Source: an uncultured Eubacteriales bacterium
GTDB lineage: Bacteria; Bacillota; Clostridia; Oscillospirales; Oscillospiraceae
NCBI GenBank assembly: GCA_902475435.1
Contig: CABRZL010000001.1
Span: forward strand, 1 to 64,000
Length of the DNA: 64,000 nucleotides
Reading direction: 5' to 3'
Under the pieces are notes generated by a model. The model had not been told where the DNA came from. It saw nothing but the letters and a program-made list of their open reading frames with translations, and made no database searches. Of the stretch, positions 1 to 7,535 are shown piece by piece. Each line of letters begins with the position of its first letter. Position 1 is the first letter of the stretch. A program made the position numbers and the translations under genes.

Positions 1-258
1 TCCCTACACTTTTTGAAAACACAGCAAAAGAATTAGGGATTCATCATAAGCTCATCCGGCCTTATACGCCCCGCCGCAACGGCAAGGTGGAGTGCAGCCA
101 CAGAGAGGACCAGAAACGTTTCTATTCTTCCCACGCTTTCTTTTCCCCGGATGACTTTGCAAAACGGCCTGCCTCCCTCAAATCACCGTTCTAACAACTT
201 CCCTATGAGGCCCCTCAACTGACTTTCCCCTTTTCAGTTTACCGTCCAACATGTTTGA
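1..258 (+). pseudogene. DDE transposase/integrase-core remnant (C-terminal end)
   Basis: The window opens inside a reading frame (from base 3) that encodes the C-terminal part of an rve/DDE integrase core. The segment GIHHKLIRPYTPRRNGKVE is typical of IS3/IS481-like transposases, with the final catalytic Glu in KVE. This frame stops at 192-194. The natural continuation (RSNNFPMRPLN, then LSPFQFTVQHV) lies one frame over from about base 187 and is itself broken by TGA at 220-222 where Trp would be expected. It finally ends at 256-258. A frameshift near 160-186 plus a nonsense codon mean the gene is dead, at least at this end. The N-terminal part lies outside the window. No terminal inverted repeat could be assigned. 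Confidence 0.8.
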
Positions 259-295
259 CAAACCTACAATCTCTCCATGGCTTGCGGTTTTTATT

Positions 296-1273
296 CTATT
301 CTTTGTCCATATTGTCCAAATGCTCCTGCAACGCCTTCTTCACTGCGGGGAATGCCTTTCCCAATCGGCGGGCACCAAATTTGGGATGATTGCGATATTC
401 TACCAAAAGCTTTTTCTGCTTCTGTTCCAGCAGCAGCTTTTTCTCCAGCAAATCTTCCACGGTATCATTGACCCGATTTTCAATCCATTCACGACTCTCG
501 TTCCATCTCTGCTGTCTGGTTTCTCTCGCCTCTGCCAACTTACGCTGTCCAAGTTCTTTTGTTTCATCCCATTTCTGCTGACCGGATTCAATGGCCGCGG
601 CCACTTTCTCTTTGCCTTCCGTCATCTTCACCTGTCCGGTTTCCTTCATCTCATCAAACATCGCGTCTGCCGCCAATGCAGTGTTACCCAGCCGGTCAGA
701 GATCGTATCTCCAACAGAATGCAGTGCTTTGGCTACCTTTTCCAGTTCACCCAGGCGCTTCTTCATCCCAATAATAGTAACGAGCGTAATCACCATATCC
801 GCCGCAAACAATCCATAAAACACCACCAGCAGAATGATTCCCAACGTATGTGGGATTAGATTCAATACGTTAAAAATAAACGGATGCACCAACTTCACTA
901 CGAAAGTTACTGCCAACCCCCACATCAGGGAGAATCCCAAACAAACATAGCCCTTCAAGTTAAACGGCTGATCCGTATAATCCCACCATCTGGTGTGAAA
1001 TACTTTTTCCAGAATCCATCCGCCCACCAATTCCACAGCTGTACAAAGCAACATTCCGCCAAAAAAGAGCAACAATATGTTGTCAGAAATCGGTTCCAGC
1101 AGTAAGAGGACCCCCAGCATTCCCACACCATAGATTGGACATACCGGCCCATTGAGAAAGCCCCGGTTTACCACCTGCCCGAGCGTTACCGCCACAAACG
1201 TCACCTCTACGCACCAGCCAAGAAAAGAGTAGACCAGAAACAACCCCAACAGCTGATATACACTATAGTCCAT
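296..1273 (-). CDS. CmpB-like (putative ABC-transporter type IV) membrane protein with long helical tail
   Basis: A 325-residue membrane protein. Residues 1-165 carry about five hydrophobic segments and the motifs FLGWCVEV, RGFLNGPVCPIYGVG and GYVCLGFSLMWG, which mark the PF06541 family (CmpB, 'putative ABC-transporter type IV'), whose biochemical role is poorly defined. Residues about 175-325 form a charged, Lys/Glu/Gln-rich tail predicted to be helical, with repeating GQ-K/R-W/L-ET segments (QQKWDETKELGQRKL, RQQRWNESREW). The tail should lie in the cytoplasm. The ATG at 1273 is preceded by a good GGAGG. An 18-codon upstream extension lacks such a site and was rejected. A consensus promoter lies at 1318-1346, so the gene is probably monocistronic. 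Family call fairly sure; function unknown. Confidence 0.85.
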   Translation of the reverse strand: MDYSVYQLLGLFLVYSFLGWCVEVTFVAVTLGQVVNRGFLNGPVCPIYGVGMLGVLLLLEPISDNILLLFFGGMLLCTAVELVGGWILEKVFHTRWWDYTDQPFNLKGYVCLGFSLMWGLAVTFVVKLVHPFIFNVLNLIPHTLGIILLVVFYGLFAADMVITLVTIIGMKKRLGELEKVAKALHSVGDTISDRLGNTALAADAMFDEMKETGQVKMTEGKEKVAAAIESGQQKWDETKELGQRKLAEARETRQQRWNESREWIENRVNDTVEDLLEKKLLLEQKQKKLLVEYRNHPKFGARRLGKAFPAVKKALQEHLDNMDKE

Positions 1274-1317
1274 CGTGCTCCCCTCCGATTGAAATATCGC
1301 ATAAATTTGGCGCGGAT

Positions 1318-1346
1318 AGTGTAGCAATCTCCTTTTCTTCTGTCAA
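1318..1346 (-). promoter_or_regulatory. Sigma-A promoter of the CmpB-like gene
   Basis: On the minus strand TTGACA (1346-1341), a 17-base spacer and TACACT (1323-1318) lie about 45 bases before the ATG at 1273. They sit between the end of dsdA and this gene, so the gene can be transcribed independently. Confidence 0.7.
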
Positions 1347-1354
1347 GCACCGTC

Positions 1355-2641
1355 TCACGAATTGGTCAGCAACTCTTGCCGCACGGACTCCGGTACCAAA
1401 CTTCCTCCGGTGGCCCAGACAATCGTCGTTCCCTGTTCCAGCAGAGGAGCATATTGTGGGGCCTCCTGCTCCAGTCGTTCCACCATGGCAAATCCCGCTG
1501 CTGCTGCAGGTTCTACAAAGATCCCCTCGCTTTCCCACAGTCCCTTCATGTAGCTGATAAGACTTGCATCCGACAAGGTAAAGCACCCGTCTAACAGAGG
1601 TTCCATTAGCTTTCCCACAAACCCAGACGGGCGTCCCACGGCCAGGCCATCGGCCTGGGTGATACCGCTGAGGCCGATATCCTGCACCGATACCTTGCTG
1701 TGCAGCCTTGAAACCATCCCCAATGTCATACAGGGCGCCTCTGTTGGCTCAGCAAGGAAGCAATGTACTGCATCGCCAAACGTTTCCCGAAGTCCGAAGG
1801 TAATGCCGCCTGGAGCTCCGCCTACGCCGCAGGGAATACACACCAGCAGCGGATGTTCCTGATCCACTGGAATTTCCCATTCCATCAACTGTCGTCTCAG
1901 ACGTCTTGCCGCCACCGCATAACCCAAAAACAAATTGACGGAATTTTCATCATCCACAAAGTAGCTTCTGGGATCCTGCTCCGAGCAGTTCCGGCCTTTT
2001 GCCACAGCATCGCTGTAATCTCCTGAATATTCCAGCACCGTAACCCCGCCTGCGCGAAGCTTATCCTTTTTCCACTGTCTGGCATCTGCCGACATATGCA
2101 CTACGGCGCGGAACCCAAGCGCTGCGCTCATAAGGCCAATGCTGAGGCCCAGATTCCCGGTTGATCCAACTTCTACCTTATATTGGCTAAAAAAATCTCG
2201 TTTATCTGCCAAAATTTCATAAGAATCCATTTTTTGCAGCAACCCGGCCATGCGCGCTAAATCCTCCGCATGCTTGAGCACCTCATAGATACCGCCTCTT
2301 GCCTTTACAGACCCTGCCACAGGAAGCATATCGTCCCGCTTTAGCAGCAACCGTCCAGAAAAGTTTCCGCCTCTGCGACGGAACCACTGGGCCATGTTGG
2401 GAATTTCTGTTAAAGGTGACTCCAGGATTCCTTTCTGCGCCGCAGTCTCGGGAAACAGACGGGCCATCAGCGGACCAAACCTACGAAGCCGTGCCTCGGC
2501 GTCCTGAATGTCCCCCATCCCTACTGGTAAGATCGGCTGTGCATCCCACAACGCGCGGCACTGTGGATTTTGATAATATACCTCCTGCCGGTCCATCATA
2601 GCGCGGACCACAGGATGACTAAGCTGCCCGGACGATAACAT
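1355..2641 (-). CDS. dsdA: D-serine ammonia-lyase (D-serine dehydratase)
   Basis: A 428-residue PLP enzyme of the fold-type II family that converts D-serine to pyruvate and ammonia in the cytoplasm. The PLP lysine lies in PVAGSVKARGGIYEVL (about residue 115), the phosphate loop is VGSTGNLGLSIG, and the DsdA-typical stretch MSADARQWKKDKLRAGG follows. Length is close to the usual 430-445. ATG 2641 has AGGGAGG upstream; a longer frame to 2743 overlaps the promoter and is not used. The gene has its own consensus promoter (2672-2700). No DsdC-type regulator or D-serine permease is adjacent. The likely role is D-serine detoxification or use as a pyruvate source, which is inference from the family. 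Confidence 0.92.
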   Translation of the reverse strand: MLSSGQLSHPVVRAMMDRQEVYYQNPQCRALWDAQPILPVGMGDIQDAEARLRRFGPLMARLFPETAAQKGILESPLTEIPNMAQWFRRRGGNFSGRLLLKRDDMLPVAGSVKARGGIYEVLKHAEDLARMAGLLQKMDSYEILADKRDFFSQYKVEVGSTGNLGLSIGLMSAALGFRAVVHMSADARQWKKDKLRAGGVTVLEYSGDYSDAVAKGRNCSEQDPRSYFVDDENSVNLFLGYAVAARRLRRQLMEWEIPVDQEHPLLVCIPCGVGGAPGGITFGLRETFGDAVHCFLAEPTEAPCMTLGMVSRLHSKVSVQDIGLSGITQADGLAVGRPSGFVGKLMEPLLDGCFTLSDASLISYMKGLWESEGIFVEPAAAAGFAMVERLEQEAPQYAPLLEQGTTIVWATGGSLVPESVRQELLTNS

Positions 2642-2671
2642 AGGCAGAACCTCCCTGGTTAAATTTCTTTT

Positions 2672-2700
2672 AGCATACTTGTTTTTCTGCCCGGTGTCAA
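2672..2700 (-). promoter_or_regulatory. Sigma-A promoter of dsdA
   Basis: Minus strand TTGACA (2700-2695), 17-base spacer, TATGCT (2677-2672), about 30 bases before the dsdA ATG at 2641. Confidence 0.75.
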
Positions 2701-2709
2701 TGGGTGCAA

Positions 2710-2744
2710 AATGCCGCCGCAGGAATGGTGCCCGCGGCGGCATT
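2710..2744 (-). terminator. Rho-independent terminator of the GT2 gene
   Basis: Perfect 11-bp stem AATGCCGCCGC / GCGGCGGCATT with a 13-base loop, directly after the stop codon at 2747. It is followed on the minus strand by a short TTTT run. Confidence 0.75.
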
Positions 2745-2746
2745 AC

Positions 2747-3772
2747 TCAGTTAAATTTGAAAATCTTATTGGCGAACCGATATCCGGTAATTTCTGCCCG
2801 ACGGCCGGCGCTGCCGGGCAAATTGCTGATGGCAGCCAGTGAAAATGCCTTCAACCGCCGCCGAAGTTCCGGATGCTCCATCAAAATCTCCGACCAGAGT
2901 TTTCTCTTTTTCTCCAATGCCTCTTGAGAACCATCCAGGTTTAACAGCGTGGAACATATTGTCAACATCATGGACAGGTATCGAAACATATATCGTGCCA
3001 ACCGGGGCTGCGTCCTTTTCAGCTCACTGAGATCATAGTAGCCAAACATCAGCCGGGTCACACAGATTTGTTGATCTACCCGCTGCACCATAATTTTTTC
3101 ATTGACCGACTGATCTTCCCGTCCAATGAAATACCGATAGAGATCCAAATCCATATAATACATGCTTTTGACCGCTGGCAACGGGTAATATACAAAAATA
3201 TTGTCCACATAAAAAGTATGCTTTGGCAATTGAATCCCAGTGTCCCGCAACATGGCTGTCCGGTAGATCACTGAATGCATCAGCAAATACTGGCTAGGAT
3301 GGAAGCGCCCGCAGTCTTCCCAGGTGAATATCTGCTCAACTGGAAACACATTCTTATAATGAACGGTATAACTGGTATGATCAATCATATGTTCATAGAC
3401 ATAATTACAGATCATCATATCCAGCGGTTGCGGCAGCTGAGCAAGTTCCCGCAGCCGTTCCAGCATCTTATGTAACGCATTGACATCCAGCCAATCGTCA
3501 GAGTCCACGACTTTATAATACATCCCTTCGGCATGCCGCAGCCCCCGGTTGACACCCTCTCCATGTCCACCGTTGGGCTGATGGATTGTCCGCACAATAT
3601 TGGGATATTCCCGGGCATATCGGTCGCAGATCTCCGGGGTTTCATCTTTTGTGGAGCCGTCATCCACCAGAATGATTTCCACCTCGTCGCCGCCAGCAAG
3701 CAGCGTTTGAACGCATCTGTCCATATAGGCCGCGCTGTTGTAGCATGGCACCGCAAAGGTTATCAGTTTCAC
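2747..3772 (-). CDS. Family 2 glycosyltransferase
   Basis: A 341-residue GT-A fold glycosyltransferase. Near the N-terminus are FAVPCYNSAAYMDRC, the nucleotide-binding ILVDDGSTKDET and the metal-binding VVDSDDWLDV (DxD-type). The remainder is helical and lacks clear membrane spans. The family transfers a sugar from a nucleotide-sugar to cell-surface glycans; donor and acceptor cannot be told from sequence. The start is uncertain. GTG at 3772 (protein MKLITFAVPC) has GGAG seven bases upstream, whereas the GTG at 3790 has a poor site. No neighbouring polysaccharide cluster is seen, so the acceptor is unknown. Confidence 0.85.
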   Translation of the reverse strand: MKLITFAVPCYNSAAYMDRCVQTLLAGGDEVEIILVDDGSTKDETPEICDRYAREYPNIVRTIHQPNGGHGEGVNRGLRHAEGMYYKVVDSDDWLDVNALHKMLERLRELAQLPQPLDMMICNYVYEHMIDHTSYTVHYKNVFPVEQIFTWEDCGRFHPSQYLLMHSVIYRTAMLRDTGIQLPKHTFYVDNIFVYYPLPAVKSMYYMDLDLYRYFIGREDQSVNEKIMVQRVDQQICVTRLMFGYYDLSELKRTQPRLARYMFRYLSMMLTICSTLLNLDGSQEALEKKRKLWSEILMEHPELRRRLKAFSLAAISNLPGSAGRRAEITGYRFANKIFKFN

Positions 3773-3939
3773 ATCATCGCTCCGTTTCACTCTTTCGTTG
3801 TATGCGTTGTTATCCTATCGAATAAATGTGAATAAATTATGAATAATTTCTTTAGCTCTGGTAAAACCTTTTGGAAAGTTTTTAAAAAATTTTTAGCAAC
3901 AATGATTCTTTTCGCATTGTGACGTTTTCATATAAAGTA

Positions 3940-3978
3940 GTGTCTGCCGCCGTCAGTGATCCCGACGGCAGCAGACAC
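3940..3978 (-). terminator. Terminator hairpin after the large surface-protein gene
   Basis: 15-bp stem with one mismatch (GTGTCTGCCGCCGTC / GACGGCAGCAGACAC) and a 9-base loop, just downstream of the minus-strand stop codon at 4005. The T-rich tail on that strand is imperfect (TACTTTATA). Confidence 0.7.
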
Positions 3979-4004
3979 TTAGGTTATGGAAATAATAGAA
4001 ACGG

Positions 4005-7000
4005 TCAAGATTTCTTCTGCTTCCGGATTACCACTGCCACGACAGCAGCAATCACAGCCGCACACAGCACAACAATCAGTGCAATCACGCCACCGGACAA
4101 AGCTGAATCCGTTGTCTCCTCCACAGGGGCGGGAGCCTCCGACACTTGGGGTGTAGCTTCCGGCGTTGGAGACGGCGTGGCCTCTTCCACAGATGCCTCC
4201 GGCTCTTCTTCTACCAGTTCAGGCCATTCATCGACGCCCGGTCCTTCCAGTGTTACATTTCCGTAGGTACCGGCTACCACAGTAGAAGTAGAATCAAATG
4301 TAATCGTCACAGGCTCATCCGCAGTAATATTCTCTACATTGTAGATCTCCAGATTGGATACCTTCGTATCTCCAGTAACTTTCCAACTAGAATTTTGATC
4401 GAAGGAGAGATTGCAGACACCGGTGATCTCCTCCGTATCGCCATATAGAACGGTTCCCTCCCATTGGGAATTTTCAAAATTGACTGTTGCTGTGTTGGGT
4501 CCAGTCCCAATATCAGGGCTTCCCGTAGACTGAGAATATGCACCAATGAAAAAGTCGCCTGTCAATTCCGTGGTATCGTCGCACTCTCCAGTGAGATCCC
4601 AACAGGTCTGGTCATTTTCGTCTTTAAAGTGCACCGTCGCAGACCCCGCTCCTTCTACAGAGAGAAGCAGATTATCGGCGGGTATCTGTCCCTCCTCAAG
4701 TTTCGAGGGATCCCCATATTCCTCATAATTCTGATTGACCATTTTTGAGGCCTCTACATAGACAGGCGTAGAGGAATTCTCCACATAGATAACAGCGAAC
4801 TTATTGCCTCCGGAATAGCCAGGGGTTTTGGACTTATCTGTGAACCACCAATCCAGGGATTCTTCGTAAAACTTGGGATTATTCGCTTTATCAATAAACA
4901 TGTTGAGTGCAGAATACCCGGTTGTAATGTTGTTTACATCGATCTCTCCGCTTTCCATTTTCTCCCGCATGGTATCGGGATCTCCCACATCATATGCATT
5001 TTCCATCTCTTCTGCATCATAATAGGCTGCCACACGAGAGTTGGCCACATGTACGCCAGTCTCTTCCGCTTCAGCATTGCCGCCGGCCCGGCATTTAATG
5101 CCCATGACGCCGTTAATATCACAGTTATAGGCATAGATATAGCCGCCAGAGGCAGAACACAGTCCTGCATCCAAATAGGAGGTCAGACTGGAATTATAAC
5201 AGTATACCCAGCTCTCATTGGACCCGATGGAATATACGCCGGCGCAGCGGAGACCAAAGGTTTTGGTAACCACTTGATTCGCCACAATGACGCCGCCGCC
5301 GGAATCAGTAGCCAATGCAGTGCCGGCCTCATCGCCAGTAACCACTACCGTTACGTCATCGTCATGCGACTTATATACTCCCTCCATATCTCCGTCTTCA
5401 TTTCGAGCCATGGTGCCGAGGTCACTGGAAGGCCGTTTGGTCGCAGTCAGATTTTCCGTAACGCGGTTGACGGTGCCATCCTCCAGCACCAAATCCGTCC
5501 CCTGGGTATTTAAGAGAATTTGTCCTCCTGTGGAGACATAGGGGCCATGACCGCCGGAAGAACAAGAGAATATATCTCCTCCTTCTATATAGATGACGCC
5601 GTTGGCTGTGGCATAGATGGAATTCACCGTACCAAGGATTCTGGGATTCACCAGATTTAACGTCGCGGTGGCTTTATTGATCACCGTGGTAGCCGGCGTA
5701 GTAGCGTCGCCGCCATCCATATGGATTGCTGAACCCATGCCAAAGAAATTCCCGGCCTCAGATGGTCCCTTTCCCGCAGTGTAACAGTAAGAGATAAAAT
5801 CCTCCAGTGTCAGGTCTCCTCCCTGCTGGACAAATATGGAGGCTGTGTTGATGTTGTCATTGGTCACGGTATTGGGCGACTCAATGTCTTCTACATCAAT
5901 TTCTTTGTACAGATACGTACAGTAAAGTTCCACGACCCCCTGTGCTGGACCTGATGTGACATTCTCATAATAGTTATAGACGCGAATCAGATCATAATCT
6001 TCGCCATAGACATACCCATCCGACTCATATACGCCGTTGATCGCTTCCGCTTTGGACATATACTTTGCTTCATCCGCGGATTGATATGCCTTTACCATCT
6101 CATAGACTTTGCCGTCAGCGGCATAATAATCACCGGTAGAAATTCCCATGGTGTTGTCATATTTCGCTGTAGATCCGGTATGCACACCCAGATATTCGTT
6201 CACATCCTCCGGCAGCTCTGCTCCGTCAGCCACCGCTTTTTCATTGATTTCAGGCGCATCGTATTCAAAACTCTGATTCATCTCGTCAGGATCCCGGTCA
6301 TCCTGAGGATCGGCTTCATAGGTGACAGATATCCCAGATGATTCGCCCGTAAACGTATAATCCAGGTTATATTCATTTTCGCCAGTCGCATCCGCCACGA
6401 TCTGTCCATCTACAGTCAGGGAAGCAATCTGATATTGATAATCCGCGACAATCTGGAACGTAACTTTGTGGGCGCCATCCAGCATGCCCGACGGCAAATA
6501 ATAGGTCCCGTTTGGCTGCATATAGCCTTCCTGGCCGCTTTCAGCGGCAAACGTCACACTTCCGTCCGCAGTATAATCCACAAAGTCCCGGGTTGCGTCA
6601 GAAGTCGTATAGGTTTCCGCTGCGCTGCCAGTCTCTCCATAAAAGGTACCGGGACAGGATAAAAACGCACCGTCAGCAATAGAAGTTACCGTAGATGGAA
6701 TAGACCAGCCGCTGGTGCTGTTATAATCATAAATCATGCGTGGAGAAAGGGTCGTAACCCCTTCTGGAAACAGTACGTATACGTCTTCATTTTTGTTATT
6801 GGATGAAATGGTCTGCGCTCCGTTCCCAATAGTCGTCACCGGGTATCCGCCTAAGGAAGCAGGAATCATAACCACATTCCCAGACTTCTCGTCGCCAGTT
6901 CCCCAAAGGATGGTAGCTTCCGGTTCGCTCTCCGCCATCATCATCGCCATAAAGGCATCGAGTTCTTCCTGCGAGGGGTCTCCAGCCGTTCCCGCCTCGG

Positions 7001-7268
7001 CGGTTCCTGCATCCCCCGCCGGAGCCGCACCAGGCGCGCCGCCCATATCGGGCATTCCACCTCCCGGTCCACCCGGGCCTCCTGGGCCACCCGGTCCGCC
7101 CATGCCTCCCATAGACTGAGTAACTTCGTAAACCCAGGCTCCCTCCAATTGGTTGCCTTCAGGAATGGAGTCTTCCTCCGTATCCGCTGCCGCGCCAGGC
7201 ACAGCAAGCAGGCCAAACAGCATCACGACTGCCAATCCCAGGGCTGCAATTCTCTTCCTTGCGTTCAT
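4005..7268 (-). CDS. Large secreted, membrane-anchored protein with Gly/Pro stretch and beta-helix-like body
   Basis: A 1,087-residue protein not assigned to a named family. Residues 1-27 form a classical signal peptide (KRIAAL.. LLAVPGAAA). About residues 52-95 are Gly/Met/Pro-rich with (GPG)n repeats, then an Ala/Gly-rich linker. About 120-210 resembles a BspA-like leucine-rich segment (GGYPVTTIGNGAQ, IPSTVTSIADGAF). About 420-1000 is rich in short Val/Ile/Asn/Gly repeats (VIYIEGGDIFSC, GGVIVANQVVTKTFGLRC, SGGYIYAYNCDI) expected for a right-handed beta-helix. A Glu/Pro-rich spacer and one transmembrane helix with a KKS tail end it. No LPXTG motif. ATG 7268 has AGGAGG six bases upstream; the ATG at 7274 abuts that site. 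Role at the cell surface is inferred; the ligand is unknown. Confidence 0.8.
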   Translation of the reverse strand: MNARKRIAALGLAVVMLFGLLAVPGAAADTEEDSIPEGNQLEGAWVYEVTQSMGGMGGPGGPGGPGGPGGGMPDMGGAPGAAPAGDAGTAEAGTAGDPSQEELDAFMAMMMAESEPEATILWGTGDEKSGNVVMIPASLGGYPVTTIGNGAQTISSNNKNEDVYVLFPEGVTTLSPRMIYDYNSTSGWSIPSTVTSIADGAFLSCPGTFYGETGSAAETYTTSDATRDFVDYTADGSVTFAAESGQEGYMQPNGTYYLPSGMLDGAHKVTFQIVADYQYQIASLTVDGQIVADATGENEYNLDYTFTGESSGISVTYEADPQDDRDPDEMNQSFEYDAPEINEKAVADGAELPEDVNEYLGVHTGSTAKYDNTMGISTGDYYAADGKVYEMVKAYQSADEAKYMSKAEAINGVYESDGYVYGEDYDLIRVYNYYENVTSGPAQGVVELYCTYLYKEIDVEDIESPNTVTNDNINTASIFVQQGGDLTLEDFISYCYTAGKGPSEAGNFFGMGSAIHMDGGDATTPATTVINKATATLNLVNPRILGTVNSIYATANGVIYIEGGDIFSCSSGGHGPYVSTGGQILLNTQGTDLVLEDGTVNRVTENLTATKRPSSDLGTMARNEDGDMEGVYKSHDDDVTVVVTGDEAGTALATDSGGGVIVANQVVTKTFGLRCAGVYSIGSNESWVYCYNSSLTSYLDAGLCSASGGYIYAYNCDINGVMGIKCRAGGNAEAEETGVHVANSRVAAYYDAEEMENAYDVGDPDTMREKMESGEIDVNNITTGYSALNMFIDKANNPKFYEESLDWWFTDKSKTPGYSGGNKFAVIYVENSSTPVYVEASKMVNQNYEEYGDPSKLEEGQIPADNLLLSVEGAGSATVHFKDENDQTCWDLTGECDDTTELTGDFFIGAYSQSTGSPDIGTGPNTATVNFENSQWEGTVLYGDTEEITGVCNLSFDQNSSWKVTGDTKVSNLEIYNVENITADEPVTITFDSTSTVVAGTYGNVTLEGPGVDEWPELVEEEPEASVEEATPSPTPEATPQVSEAPAPVEETTDSALSGGVIALIVVLCAAVIAAVVAVVIRKQKKS
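7059..7111 (-). repeat. (Gly-Pro-Gly)n coding repeat in the surface-protein gene
   Basis: Imperfect 9-base units of GGN-CCN-GGN type encode GGPGGPGGPGGPGGG near the mature N-terminus. Codons vary between units, so selection on the protein rather than recent slippage is likely. Similar coding repeats occur at about 36486-36530 and 58780-58870. Confidence 0.7.
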
Positions 7269-7478
7269 TTCCATCCTCCTTCACAAAATAGCGGATGAGC
7301 CGCATTTCTATTGAAAATATAGCGCTACAGGGCTGTTTTTTCAATCATTTCTGTGCAAATCAACCAACAATGCCACATTATAAACACTTTTGTTTCCCCC
7401 TTGTGGGCAGATGGTCGCCTAGGAAAATTTCTGGAGGATTTTCTTTTTGAAGCGTTTCCGGAAAGTTCTCCTTTTCCC

Positions 7479-7507
7479 TTGAGGTTTCAATGTTTTTTTG
7501 CTATAAT
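7479..7507 (+). promoter_or_regulatory. Promoter of the recJ-led gene run
   Basis: TTGAGG (7479-7484), 17-base spacer and TATAAT (7502-7507). The predicted transcript start near 7514 is only about 22 bases before the recJ start, leaving a short untranslated leader. Confidence 0.7.
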
Positions 7508-7535
7508 TGCTTCAAAATCATGATATGGATGTGTA

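Noticed and set aside
6736..7119. Plus-strand frame ending in a Pro/Gly run opposite the surface-protein gene
   Set aside because: The Pro-rich end is simply the complement of the Gly/Pro repeat; there is no start signal and the opposite frame is much longer with a signal peptide.
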